The notes beneath the pieces were generated by a model. The model had not been told where the DNA came from. It saw only the letters and a list, made by a program, of their open reading frames with translations, and ran no database searches. From contig JAHDQK010000006.1 in the NCBI GenBank assembly GCA_018433885.1, forward strand, positions 1 through 64,000: DNA of 64,000 bases. The letters run 5' to 3'. The stretch is from Candidatus Cloacimonadota bacterium (lineage in GTDB: Bacteria; Cloacimonadota; Cloacimonadia; Cloacimonadales; Cloacimonadaceae). Numbering within the stretch: position 1 is the first letter of the stretch; each line of letters begins with the position of its first letter. The position numbers were made by a program, and so were the translations under genes. Positions 16,979 through 25,674 of this stretch are shown here, one piece after another.

Positions 16979-18178
16979 TTAGTCCTTCACTTTCAATTCA
17001 TTGGCTCGTTTCAGGCCATACTTTACCAGCACTGGGCCCACCAGCATGATCAAAAATGTGGTGGCGGTCATCACGCTGATAATCTGATTGGCTTGATAAT
17101 CCAGCCCCAGATCGCCAAGCACTTTTGCTGCTCCCAGAGTAAGTCCAATGGCTACCCCTGCCTGAGAAAGCAGGGTGAATCCAAGGTTCTTGGTTACTTT
17201 TTCCGAGGCTTTGGCCAGCTTCCCACCCCACAGTGCCCCGTAGTATTTCCCCAGAGTTCGGAAGGCGATATAGACTATGATCAGCCAGGCATAACTCCTG
17301 ATCATGCTAAAATCCAGCTTTGTGCCGATCATGACAAAGAAAAGCAGATACACCGGTGGTGACCACTGAGTGAGTGCGTTTGTGAACTTTCTGGTAATAA
17401 TGCCGTTGGTATTGGTCATCACTATAGCCGCACTCATACAGAGCAGGATGGGGGAAATGGCAAACAGCTCAGCCAGGGAACACATTAGAAACAGGCTACC
17501 CAGGGAGTAAATCAGAAAGAGGGATTGATCGTGCAGATATCTGCCTATCCGTACCAAGAGATAACCAAAGGAAGCTCCAAGGACTAATTCCAGCGTGATA
17601 TCCCACAATGAATGCAGAATCGCCGCTTCCACGCTGATGTTCTGCGATCCCAGCATGATACCCGCCAATGGCACAGCCAGGGAATACAAGATCAAGGCAA
17701 AGATATCATCCAGACCCATCACGGCAAATAGCGTGGAAGTAAGCTCTCCCTTTGCCTGGTATTGTCTGATCACATCCACTGTTCCGGCCGGAGCTGTAGC
17801 ACATGCCAGAGCGCCATAGATGATTCCCATGGGGATGCTTTTTAACACGATGGCAGTGGCCACACCCGTCACCAAAAACGCAATTCCGGCTTCCATGATC
17901 ACGATGATCACTATCTTGCGCCCCATCTTGCGCAAATCGCGAAAGCGTAACTCACTGCCGATGTTGAAGCCGATTAGGGCTAGGGTAAGGACGTTTATAA
18001 AGCCAAGCTGAGCCAGCTCAATACTATCTACATAGTGCAGGATAGAAGGTCCAAACAAAGCTCCAGTGATTATGTAACCGATGATGATGGGAACCTTGAT
18101 GTAAGAAGCTCCTCTCCCGGTTAGGATGGAAAAGAGCATGGCAACGCCAAAGAACGAAAGGATATGTGTGCTATTCAA
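16979..18178 (-). CDS. CPA2-family cation:proton antiporter
   Basis: A 399-residue membrane protein with about 12 hydrophobic segments covering nearly the whole length. IIIGYIITGALFGPS near residues 31-45 and the ALIGFNIGSELRF segment are typical of the Na+/H+ exchanger domain of CPA2 proteins. There is no RCK/TrkA tail. The open frame begins at a TTG at 18178 with a weak ribosome site, so the exact start is uncertain. It lies 12 bases after the EIIA gene, whose product may control it. Confidence 0.88.
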   Translation of the reverse strand: MNSTHILSFFGVAMLFSILTGRGASYIKVPIIIGYIITGALFGPSILHYVDSIELAQLGFINVLTLALIGFNIGSELRFRDLRKMGRKIVIIVIMEAGIAFLVTGVATAIVLKSIPMGIIYGALACATAPAGTVDVIRQYQAKGELTSTLFAVMGLDDIFALILYSLAVPLAGIMLGSQNISVEAAILHSLWDITLELVLGASFGYLLVRIGRYLHDQSLFLIYSLGSLFLMCSLAELFAISPILLCMSAAIVMTNTNGIITRKFTNALTQWSPPVYLLFFVMIGTKLDFSMIRSYAWLIIVYIAFRTLGKYYGALWGGKLAKASEKVTKNLGFTLLSQAGVAIGLTLGAAKVLGDLGLDYQANQIISVMTATTFLIMLVGPVLVKYGLKRANELKVKD

Positions 18179-18190
18179 AACTGCTGCTGA

Positions 18191-18652
18191 TCAACGTGTT
18201 ACTTTCAGGAGATTGTACATAGCCGTTGAATCTGCGGCCTGTATCAGCTCTTCGATAAAATCAGGATTTCTGAGGCGCAACATCAAGCGGGAGAGCAGCC
18301 GGATATATTCTTTATCCTGGGTGTCCGACGCCACGATCATAAAGACGATTTTCACCTTTTCCTTATCGTCGCTACCATAATCCATGCCATCCTTGATTCT
18401 GGCGAAGGCCACCACGAAATCATCGACTCCAGAGCAGCGTCCATGGGGAATGGCTATCGAGTGTCCAATGGCGGTATTGGCTTTGTTTTCGCGTTCCAGG
18501 ACAGCTTTCCGCACTGCGACAGGATCCTTGATGGCGGGATCTTGCAGAAGCATCGTGAGCATGAGTTCCAGCAGTTCTTGCTTGGTGCAGGGAACCAAAT
18601 CCAATACTCTGTCGAGTCTTAGATAGCTTGATAACTCTAAAGCTTGAATCAT
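18191..18652 (-). CDS. PTS EIIA-type regulatory protein
   Basis: A 153-residue single EIIA domain of the fructose/mannitol type. The phosphorylated histidine is His70 in HSIAIPHGRC; His64 is also conserved. No EIIB/EIIC genes lie nearby, so it is probably regulatory (PtsN-like) rather than part of a sugar uptake system. The next gene encodes a cation antiporter, and fused EIIA-antiporter proteins are known in related families, which supports a functional link. A TTGACA promoter lies at 18687-18715. Confidence 0.9.
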   Translation of the reverse strand: MIQALELSSYLRLDRVLDLVPCTKQELLELMLTMLLQDPAIKDPVAVRKAVLERENKANTAIGHSIAIPHGRCSGVDDFVVAFARIKDGMDYGSDDKEKVKIVFMIVASDTQDKEYIRLLSRLMLRLRNPDFIEELIQAADSTAMYNLLKVTR

Positions 18653-18686
18653 AATGTGTTAGCTTCCTCTTCTGTATATTTATGCC

Positions 18687-18715
18687 CGCATACTCCCGGC
18701 ACCGGCATCTGTCAA
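18687..18715 (-). promoter_or_regulatory. Sigma-70-type promoter of the EIIA-antiporter operon
   Basis: On the minus strand TTGACA is followed after 17 bases by TATGCG. It lies about 35 bases upstream of the EIIA start codon. Confidence 0.55.
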
Positions 18716-18792
18716 CCACTTTTCTGGATTACAAAGAGTTATCAGCAAGCAGATCAAAACGTTACACTTGCCTTTAGGGGCTATGATGCCGC

Positions 18793-19314
18793 TCAAATCA
18801 GTTCATAGCAGTATGCTTTCACCGGGATGCAGATTCCGCATACTATGGTCACTTTGGCATCAATCTCTTTTCCACCCATGTTTCGGTAGAAATCACAGGA
18901 TGGATTCTCGCTGGCTACCCAAACTACCATACTGCGGTATCCCGAGGCTCGCATTTCTGCGGAGAAGGCTTTAAACAGCGCTTTGCCGATACCTTTCCCA
19001 TGGTAATCTGCCAGGAGATACATTGCACCCAATTCACATTCACAGGCATTCGCAGCATTGGTTTCACACCCTTCACTGGGGTGATTCTTGCCACCGGCGG
19101 CAAATCCGATAAGCTGGTCACCCATCCTTACTACCAGGAGACAGCCTTCAGCGCTTATCACTTTTTCCCAGTGGGTAACAAATGATTCAAGTTTCAAATT
19201 GTCCAGGATGCTATCGGGCATGATGCCAGGGTAGGTTTCACGCCAGCTCTGCAAGTTTACTACGGCGATCTTTTCTGCATCAGCCATTACGGCATTATCA
19301 ATCCGGTAGTCCAT
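18793..19314 (-). CDS. GNAT-family N-acetyltransferase
   Basis: A 173-residue GNAT protein: an N-terminal RIDNAVMADAEKIAVV strand-helix, the acetyl-CoA loop YHGKGIGKALF (motif A, Q/RxxGxG/A) and the C-terminal NPSCDFYRNMGG motif B. Substrate unknown. The start at MDYRIDN is set by AAAGGAG; the frame is open 50 codons further but without support. A downstream neighbour on the same strand is the EIIA operon 140 bases away, with its own promoter. Confidence 0.88.
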   Translation of the reverse strand: MDYRIDNAVMADAEKIAVVNLQSWRETYPGIMPDSILDNLKLESFVTHWEKVISAEGCLLVVRMGDQLIGFAAGGKNHPSEGCETNAANACECELGAMYLLADYHGKGIGKALFKAFSAEMRASGYRSMVVWVASENPSCDFYRNMGGKEIDAKVTIVCGICIPVKAYCYELI

Positions 19315-19394
19315 TTCTATCTCCTTTATCTCGTTTATTGAGGTGGATTTCATTTGACCTTTCGTATCTATATGTATAGCGCCATGGTAAATGG

Positions 19395-20654
19395 TCAAAT
19401 AGCCTTCAATGGAGGGATGTTTTCCTCCACCTCCGCAGTCAACCCTCTTAGCCGTTTCGTCCACAACCAGAAGATGATGCCGACCAGAGCCAATAGGCCG
19501 CCGCTGACGATAAGTATCAATTCCACCGAAACAACATCTGCCAAAGGACCAAAGAATATTATCCCTATGGGCATGGCACTGGCTGAGATGATCTGGATCA
19601 TAGAAAACACTCTTCCCATCATCGCGGGTTCTACAACTTCCTGAATCAAAACCGTTTCCGCTGTGATGATGATGGGCATGAAGATGCCGGCAATACCCAT
19701 GATTGCCAGATATATGATTATATTCCCAGCCAGACCCAACAGGCCAAAAGTGACTCCGAAGGCAAAGACGCAGAGGGCTATGGTTCTGATCTTATCCTTG
19801 AATTCTCCCTTTACGGACACGAAGATTCCGCCGAGTAACGAGCCAAAAGTCCATAACAACTCATTGGCAGTGAGCCCCCAAACGCCCCCTGCGAAACTTC
19901 GATCGACCATTAGCGGAGTCAACACGGCGGCAGGAGTAAACAAAAAGAATGAAAACGCATAGCAGATAAAGATTCCCTTGAGGATTGGCTTGCTAAATGT
20001 GTAATCAAATCCAAGGCGAAACTCGCGAAACACGGATGTGATTTCCTCGGTACGGGGCACCCGCTCCACTTTGATGAAACTGATAACGAGTATGGCCAGA
20101 GCAGCAGTAACCACATCAATCATAAATGCCCAGGCAATATCAAATGAACCCAGTACAATACCTCCCACAGCCGGAGATATCAAAGCCAAAATCGAGCCCA
20201 AGGTCTGATTTACGCCCTGTACTCTGGTAAGCCCATCAGATGAGACTAATTGGGGATAAATAGCATTCACCGCCGGACCTTGCACTCCTGCCGCTAGAGA
20301 ACGCACTGAGGAAACTAGCAGCAGCAATTCCAGATTTCGAAATCCTGCCCAGTAGAGGATCGCTAATATCAAGGTTGCCAATGCTATGAAGCCATCGGAG
20401 AGCATGATCAGGCGTTTGCGATTGTAACGGTCTGCCCACACTCCGCCCCATAGCGATACTATCACCTGGGGTACTAGCATCGTGAGAGTGGCTAGCATCA
20501 GCCAGGTTCCCGATGAAGTCTGCAGCGTGATATGCCATATGATGGCAAAAGACACCACAGATGATCCAAATAGGGATAGATTCTGGCTGAGCAAAAAGAG
20601 CAAAACTTTACGAGTGAACAGATTCGTCTGTTCTATGGGAACGCTATCGTTCAT
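19395..20654 (-). CDS. MFS transporter (drug/macrolide exporter type)
   Basis: A 419-residue protein with 12 predicted membrane segments. GGVWADRYNRKRLIMLSDG between segments 2 and 3 is the MFS loop motif, and the overall pattern matches the DHA3 (MefA-like) group of exporters. Substrate unknown. GGGAGGAAATC sets the start at 20654; the frame is open 29 codons upstream without support. A TTGACG promoter lies at 20687-20716. The GNAT gene follows after 80 bases. Confidence 0.85.
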   Translation of the reverse strand: MNDSVPIEQTNLFTRKVLLFLLSQNLSLFGSSVVSFAIIWHITLQTSSGTWLMLATLTMLVPQVIVSLWGGVWADRYNRKRLIMLSDGFIALATLILAILYWAGFRNLELLLLVSSVRSLAAGVQGPAVNAIYPQLVSSDGLTRVQGVNQTLGSILALISPAVGGIVLGSFDIAWAFMIDVVTAALAILVISFIKVERVPRTEEITSVFREFRLGFDYTFSKPILKGIFICYAFSFFLFTPAAVLTPLMVDRSFAGGVWGLTANELLWTFGSLLGGIFVSVKGEFKDKIRTIALCVFAFGVTFGLLGLAGNIIIYLAIMGIAGIFMPIIITAETVLIQEVVEPAMMGRVFSMIQIISASAMPIGIIFFGPLADVVSVELILIVSGGLLALVGIIFWLWTKRLRGLTAEVEENIPPLKAI

Positions 20655-20686
20655 GATTTCCTCCCTCAGAGGTCTGATAGGTGAAG

Positions 20687-20716
20687 TAAACATTTTTTGA
20701 GTACGAACTACGTCAA
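20687..20716 (-). promoter_or_regulatory. Candidate promoter of the MFS gene
   Basis: On the minus strand TTGACG is followed after 18 bases by TGTTTA. The match is modest; it lies about 33 bases upstream of the start codon. Confidence 0.4.
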
Positions 20717-20762
20717 GCGCTTTTTCACAAACACGCATCAATATGCCCTAAAGTTGGCATAT

Positions 20763-21189
20763 CCATTATAAAGAGTCACTGATAATTGCAAATAGCGATC
20801 ACTTGGATAAAATAGATAAGTCGAAGAGACAAAAGAATATCCGAAGAGCATTTGCAGAAGACCAATGGACATTGTTTTAGTAAATTTCCCTGTTTTGATC
20901 ACCAAAACCTGCAAATTGGACACTATTTTGTCCAAGTGGTAGTTACTATTATCAGCTCCAGAATCAAGAGAATAAACCCGTAATGATATATGCAATATAC
21001 AAATACGGATTACGTATGGAAGCAATTGGATTCTTGGATATGTATATGTTTTGGCATTTGCAATTTTCGGTGAGCGGATTTGCAATTTTCGGTGACTCTT
21101 TATAGTGAGGGTTTATAATCCGATTTGCAATTTTCAGTGACTCTTTATAATCGGTGAGCGAATATGCAGATTTCATCGACTCATTATAC
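20763..21189. repeat. Second cluster of the dispersed ~22-32-bp repeat, with one inverted copy
   Basis: An inverted copy at 20763-20802 reads, on the minus strand, TATTTGCAATTATCAGTGA followed by CTCTTTATA. Direct copies lie at 21053-21074, 21075-21096 and 21119-21140, and a degenerate one at about 21155-21189. Two carry the ACTCTTTATA tail. The inverted and direct copies enclose about 250 bases of unique sequence. Confidence 0.8.
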
Positions 21190-21235
21190 AGCGATCACTT
21201 TTATAGGTAACAGGAGTTTTGTTGTACGAATTATC

Positions 21236-21281
21236 TTGACAGAAAGCGGCACTCATTAATATATGAACACATATTCATATA
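21236..21281 (+). promoter_or_regulatory. Promoter and ArsR/SmtB operator of the metal-efflux operon
   Basis: TTGACA at 21236-21241 is followed by an AT-rich -10 region (TATATG at 21260-21265, 18-base spacing). Overlapping it is the dyad ATATGAACA-CA-TATTCATAT at 21261-21280, the shape of SmtB/CzrA-type operators. Binding of the repressor encoded next would block the promoter; metal binding would release it. Confidence 0.75.
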
Positions 21282-21291
21282 GGAGGCTCCC

Positions 21292-21645
21292 ATGAGTGAT
21301 AAATGCTTGTGTAAGCTTATCTCACAAGATGAAGTAGATATGATCAAAGCTGCTCTGCCGGATACGCAGACGATCACCCGACTGGCGGAATTCTTCAAGG
21401 TCTTTGGAGATCCGTCCCGGCTTACTATACTACATTTTTTATCCAAAGCCGAGTTGTGTGTGGCAGATCTTGCCGCGTTGGCAAACATGGGTCAATCCGC
21501 AGTGTCGCATCAATTGAAGCTACTCCGGCTAAGCCGCTTGGTGAAGTTTCGCAAAGAGGGCACAGTAGTGTATTACTCACTGAATGATGCTCACATCCAA
21601 AATCTGGTAGATGTAGCATTGGAACACGTGAGGGAGGAATCATGA
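21292..21645 (+). CDS. ArsR/SmtB-family metal-responsive repressor (zinc-type)
   Basis: A 117-residue winged-helix repressor with the recognition helix MGQSAVSHQLKLLR (66-79). The C-terminal helix carries Asp99, His101, His112 and Glu115, the exact spacing of the alpha-5 zinc site of SmtB/CzrA. The alpha-3 cysteine box reads ELCVADL, keeping Cys56 but lacking the second cysteine, with Cys5 and Cys7 near the N-terminus. Zinc is therefore the likeliest inducer. AGGAGG precedes the ATG. The stop overlaps the ATPase start by four bases. Confidence 0.92.
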   Translation: MSDKCLCKLISQDEVDMIKAALPDTQTITRLAEFFKVFGDPSRLTILHFLSKAELCVADLAALANMGQSAVSHQLKLLRLSRLVKFRKEGTVVYYSLNDAHIQNLVDVALEHVREES

Positions 21646-23750
21646 CGATACGCGAGTACGGGATCAGGAATCTGGATTGCGCGGGATGCAGCGCCAAGAT
21701 CGAAGGTGAAATAGCAAACCTCGCAGAAGTAAGCAGTGTTAATTTGGATTTCATCAACAAACGCTTAGTTATTCAATATCATAAAGAAGGTGTCGGTTCT
21801 CTGGAGCGCTTGAATCAGATAGCCACCAGGATAGAGCCGGGAGTGAAGATATTCTCTCCAGAAGATGCTATTGAGCCGAAAAGAAGCGTGTATTCCAAGG
21901 TGATCTACGTAGGCTTGGCGTTATGGCTTGCGGTTCAGATACTCCCTCTCCCCTCTGCCTGGGAACCATGGCTAATGATAATTGCCTATCTGCTAATCGG
22001 CGGGAGAGTGTTACACAGCGCGGTAAAAGAAGTGTTTTCCCGCCAATTGATGGCAGAGCACTTTTTGATGAGCATCGCCAGCTTAGGAGCGATTTATCTG
22101 GGAGAATTTACAGAAGCCATTGCCGTGATCGCCCTATATGAGCTGGGTCAATATCTGGAAGCGCGCGCCGTGGATAAAAGCAAACGCGCAGTAATGGGAA
22201 TAATGTCTCTTAAACCAGAGATTGCCCATGTGAAAACCGATTCCGGAATCATCGACACCAGGCTGAATCTGATAAAACCCGGAGATGTTTTGGTAGTAAA
22301 CCCTGGAGAACGAATTCCCTTGGATGGACGTATCACCAAAGGACAGAGTAGCTTGGATACATCCAGCGTGAGTGGAGAATCCACCCCACTGGCAGTAAGC
22401 ACTGGAGATGATGTATTTTCTGGATGCTTGAACCAAAGCGGTTTGCTGGAACTGGAGGTAAGCAAGCCGGAATCCGAGAGCATGGTGGCAAAGATCATCT
22501 CTCTTATCGAAAACGCCTCCGCCAGAAAATCTCACCAAGAACGTTTCATTACCCGCTTTGCCAGGATCTACACACCAGTGGTAGTGGCTTTGGCGATACT
22601 GGTCTTCCTACTCCCCGTAATTTTGGGCTATTCTGCGGAGATATGGTTCAAAAGAGCTTTGGTATTTCTAATCGTAAGCTGTCCCTGCGCGTTGGTGATC
22701 TCGATCCCCCTTACTTACTACATCGGCATCGGCATGGCAGCCCGTAAGGGGATAATCTTCAAAGGCAGTGTGTTTTTGGACGGTCTGCGAAAATCCACGC
22801 AGATTGTGTTTGATAAAACCGGTACTCTTACCACAGGGAGCCTTACTCTCAATGCCTTACACCCCGTGGTAGGGGTTTCCGATAGTGAACTCGGGGAAGC
22901 ACTTTGGCTAGCGGAATACAATTCTGGCCATCCCTTTGCCATGGCAGTAAAACAAGCATTGAATTTTGAGATTCAACACGATCGGATAGAGAGCTATACG
23001 GAGATACCCGGCAAAGGAATCCACATGATCTACAACAACAAGGTGTATCTGACCGGTTCCCAAAAGTATCTTGCGGAAGCAGGATTTCAGGATTTCTGTG
23101 ATATCGGAGAAAATAGCGGGATTCATATCGCCCGGGATGGATTGTATTTGGGGGCAGCAAGCTTCAGCGACGAGATAAAACCAAACATGTTGTCTGCGCT
23201 GAGCAAGCTTAGAAAATCCGGTGTGAAGAGATTGTTCATGCTCTCCGGGGATCGCTTCGCCAAAGCTAATGCGGTATCCCGCGAACTGGAGCTGGATGGC
23301 TTTGTAGCTGAGTTATTGCCCGGAGATAAACTGAATGGCTTGGAAGACATCATGCAACGGGATAGCGGAAAGACAGTGTATGTGGGCGATGGAATGAACG
23401 ATGCCCCCGTGTTGGCGAGGGCAGATATCGGCATTGCCATGGGTGCAATTGGAGCTCAAGCATCGATAGACAGCGCGGATATTGTACTTTTGAACGATAA
23501 ACCGGAGCAATTGGTGGAAGCCTTTCGGATCTCGAAAGCGATCAACTCCAAAGTGTGGCAAAACATCATCCTGGCTCTGGGAATAAAGATCTTGGTGATG
23601 TCACTTGGCGTAGCAGGGGTTAGCGGGCTATGGGAAGCCATAATTGCGGATGTAGGAGTTACCCTGCTGGTGATCTCCAACAGCCTTTCGCTTGGCAGAT
23701 ACCACAGCGGGCTTGACAAGAATCCAGCACCTGTCAGTTTGGAAAGATAA
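21642..23750 (+). CDS. zntA: CPx-type P1B ATPase, zinc/cadmium exporter
   Basis: A 702-residue heavy-metal ATPase that pumps divalent metal out of the cytoplasm. It has an N-terminal HMA domain with Cys13 and Cys16 (LDCAGCS), the transmembrane CPC motif (347-349), phosphorylated Asp391 in FDKTGTLT, the SGHP nucleotide-site motif and GDGMNDAP. Eight membrane segments fit the hydropathy pattern. CPC and the partner repressor's alpha-5 site point to Zn/Cd rather than Cu. The start codon overlaps the repressor's stop (ATGA). Confidence 0.93.
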   Translation: MTIREYGIRNLDCAGCSAKIEGEIANLAEVSSVNLDFINKRLVIQYHKEGVGSLERLNQIATRIEPGVKIFSPEDAIEPKRSVYSKVIYVGLALWLAVQILPLPSAWEPWLMIIAYLLIGGRVLHSAVKEVFSRQLMAEHFLMSIASLGAIYLGEFTEAIAVIALYELGQYLEARAVDKSKRAVMGIMSLKPEIAHVKTDSGIIDTRLNLIKPGDVLVVNPGERIPLDGRITKGQSSLDTSSVSGESTPLAVSTGDDVFSGCLNQSGLLELEVSKPESESMVAKIISLIENASARKSHQERFITRFARIYTPVVVALAILVFLLPVILGYSAEIWFKRALVFLIVSCPCALVISIPLTYYIGIGMAARKGIIFKGSVFLDGLRKSTQIVFDKTGTLTTGSLTLNALHPVVGVSDSELGEALWLAEYNSGHPFAMAVKQALNFEIQHDRIESYTEIPGKGIHMIYNNKVYLTGSQKYLAEAGFQDFCDIGENSGIHIARDGLYLGAASFSDEIKPNMLSALSKLRKSGVKRLFMLSGDRFAKANAVSRELELDGFVAELLPGDKLNGLEDIMQRDSGKTVYVGDGMNDAPVLARADIGIAMGAIGAQASIDSADIVLLNDKPEQLVEAFRISKAINSKVWQNIILALGIKILVMSLGVAGVSGLWEAIIADVGVTLLVISNSLSLGRYHSGLDKNPAPVSLER

Positions 23751-23769
23751 ATGCAAATCTGGAGAAATT

Positions 23770-25674
23770 ATGTCTGTAATTATTAGTCTTCCGGATGGAA
23801 GCAAACGCGAGTATCCTGCAGCTATCAGTGCCTTAAACGTGGCGATGGATATCTCTCCCCGTTTGGCTGATGCAGCCTTGGCGGCGGAAATAGATGGTAA
23901 AATGTGCGATATCGGCACAATCATAGATCATGACTCTGAACTAGTAATCCATACCTTTAAAACTCCCCAAGGGCAAGAGCTATATTGGCATAGCACCGCG
24001 CATTTGATGGCGCAGGCTGTCAAACAGCTTTGGCCGGAAGTGAAGGTGACCATAGGTCCCGCGATCGAACAGGGTTTTTACTACGATTTTGACCGGGATG
24101 AGCCCTTCACAGAAGATGATCTGGCAAAGATCGAAGAACGGATGAAAGAGCTAAGCGCTCAAGATCTTCCCTATTCCCGCCGTGAACTAAGCAAAGCGGA
24201 AGCTATCAGCATCTTCGATAAGATGAACGAAAGCTACAAAATCGAGATCCTCTCCGAAATTCCGGACGACCAAGTGATCAGCACATACACTCAGGGAGAT
24301 TTCATCGATCTCTGCCGTGGACCACATATCCCTTCTACAGGGAAGATCAAAGCCATCAAGCTACTAAAGAGTTCCGGTGCCTATTGGCGGGGTGACGAGA
24401 AGAACAAGATGCTCAAACGCATCTATGGCATCAGCTTCCCTTCCAATAAAGAGCTGAAAGAGTATCTGGCGTTTCTGGAAGAAGCCGCCAAGCGTGATCA
24501 TCGCAAATTGGGCAAAGACCTGGATCTCTTCTCGATCAACGACGAAGTGGGACCTGGCCTGGTTCTTTGGCATCCCAATGGCGCCATGATCCGGCATCTT
24601 ATCGAAACCTATTGGAAGGATACCCACTTGAGGAACGGATACAAGCTGATCTATACCCCACATGTGGGGCGCAGTAACCTCTGGCAGACCAGTGGACATC
24701 TGGGATTCTACAAAGAGAACATGTATGCCAAAATGGATGTAGAAGGCCAAGATTACTATATAAAACCCATGAATTGCCCCTTCCACTTGAGTATCTACAA
24801 TGCAAATCACCACAGCTATCGGGAGTTACCAATACGCTTGGCAGAACTTGGAACCGTGTATCGCTATGAGCGTAGCGGTGTTCTGCACGGTTTGATGCGG
24901 GTGCGGGGATTTACCCAGGACGATGCGCATATCATCTGCACTCCGGAGCAAGTAAGCGATGAAGTGGAGAAGCTGATTGTATTCTCGCTTGATATGCTGA
25001 AAAGCTTTGGATTCAAAGAATTCATGATATATCTTTCCACCAAGCCTGAAGCGGCAGTGGGTGAGGACGCGGATTGGGAGATGGCAACAAACAGTCTGAA
25101 GGCATCACTTAACAAGCTGGGACTTGAATTCAGCGTGGATGAAGGCGGCGGTGCCTTTTACGGACCCAAGATCGATATCAAGATCAAGGATGCCATCGGT
25201 CGCGCATGGCAGTGTACTACGATCCAGTTCGATTTCAATCTGCCGGAACGTTTTGACATGCAATACATTGGTGCGGATAATCAAGCACATCGGCCATATA
25301 TGATCCATCGCGCGGTGCTGGGCTCTGTGGAGCGTTTCTTTGCCACGCTGTTGGAATATCATGGCGGAAATCTTCCGCTGTGGTTGGCTCCGGTGCAGAT
25401 GATGATCATGCCGATCACGGACGCTCAACTGGATTACGCCCGTGCACTTCAAGAAAAGATGCTTGCCCGCGGCTTACGCTGCGAAATCGATACTCGTAGC
25501 GAAAAGATTGGCTACAAGATTCGCGATGCTGAGATGAAGAAGATCCCCTATATGTGCATCATAGGCAAGAAAGAAGCAGAAGAGGAAAGCCTCACCTTGC
25601 GGCGTCATACCCAAGGAGATCTGGGCTCGATGAGTTTTGAAGACGCCATCACCAAGATCAATAGCGAACTATGA
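23770..25674 (+). CDS. thrS: Threonyl-tRNA synthetase
   Basis: A 634-residue class II synthetase. It begins with a TGS domain, then the editing domain with HSTAHLMAQAV, and the catalytic core with MNCPFH (zinc cysteine), RYERSG-like motif 2 and a GSVERF motif 3; the anticodon domain follows. The start MSVIISLPDG has GGAGAAATT; the frame is open 26 codons upstream, overlapping the ATPase, but without support. It overlaps kdsD by four bases, so the two are coupled. Confidence 0.97.
   Translation: MSVIISLPDGSKREYPAAISALNVAMDISPRLADAALAAEIDGKMCDIGTIIDHDSELVIHTFKTPQGQELYWHSTAHLMAQAVKQLWPEVKVTIGPAIEQGFYYDFDRDEPFTEDDLAKIEERMKELSAQDLPYSRRELSKAEAISIFDKMNESYKIEILSEIPDDQVISTYTQGDFIDLCRGPHIPSTGKIKAIKLLKSSGAYWRGDEKNKMLKRIYGISFPSNKELKEYLAFLEEAAKRDHRKLGKDLDLFSINDEVGPGLVLWHPNGAMIRHLIETYWKDTHLRNGYKLIYTPHVGRSNLWQTSGHLGFYKENMYAKMDVEGQDYYIKPMNCPFHLSIYNANHHSYRELPIRLAELGTVYRYERSGVLHGLMRVRGFTQDDAHIICTPEQVSDEVEKLIVFSLDMLKSFGFKEFMIYLSTKPEAAVGEDADWEMATNSLKASLNKLGLEFSVDEGGGAFYGPKIDIKIKDAIGRAWQCTTIQFDFNLPERFDMQYIGADNQAHRPYMIHRAVLGSVERFFATLLEYHGGNLPLWLAPVQMMIMPITDAQLDYARALQEKMLARGLRCEIDTRSEKIGYKIRDAEMKKIPYMCIIGKKEAEEESLTLRRHTQGDLGSMSFEDAITKINSEL

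Larger units (their letters stand above)
20655..21291. other. Divergent intergenic region between MFS and ArsR genes
   Basis: Holds the MFS promoter (20687-20716), an inverted copy of the dispersed repeat (20763-20802), a hairpin TTGGAC-8-GTCCAA at 20915-20934, three good and one degenerate repeat copy (21053-21189), and the ArsR promoter-operator (21236-21281). No gene is seen. Confidence 0.7.

Noticed and set aside
16127-21189. CRISPR array from the ATTTGCAATTTTC repeats
   Set aside because: Copies are in irregular spacing, some abut directly, one is inverted and no cas genes are near.
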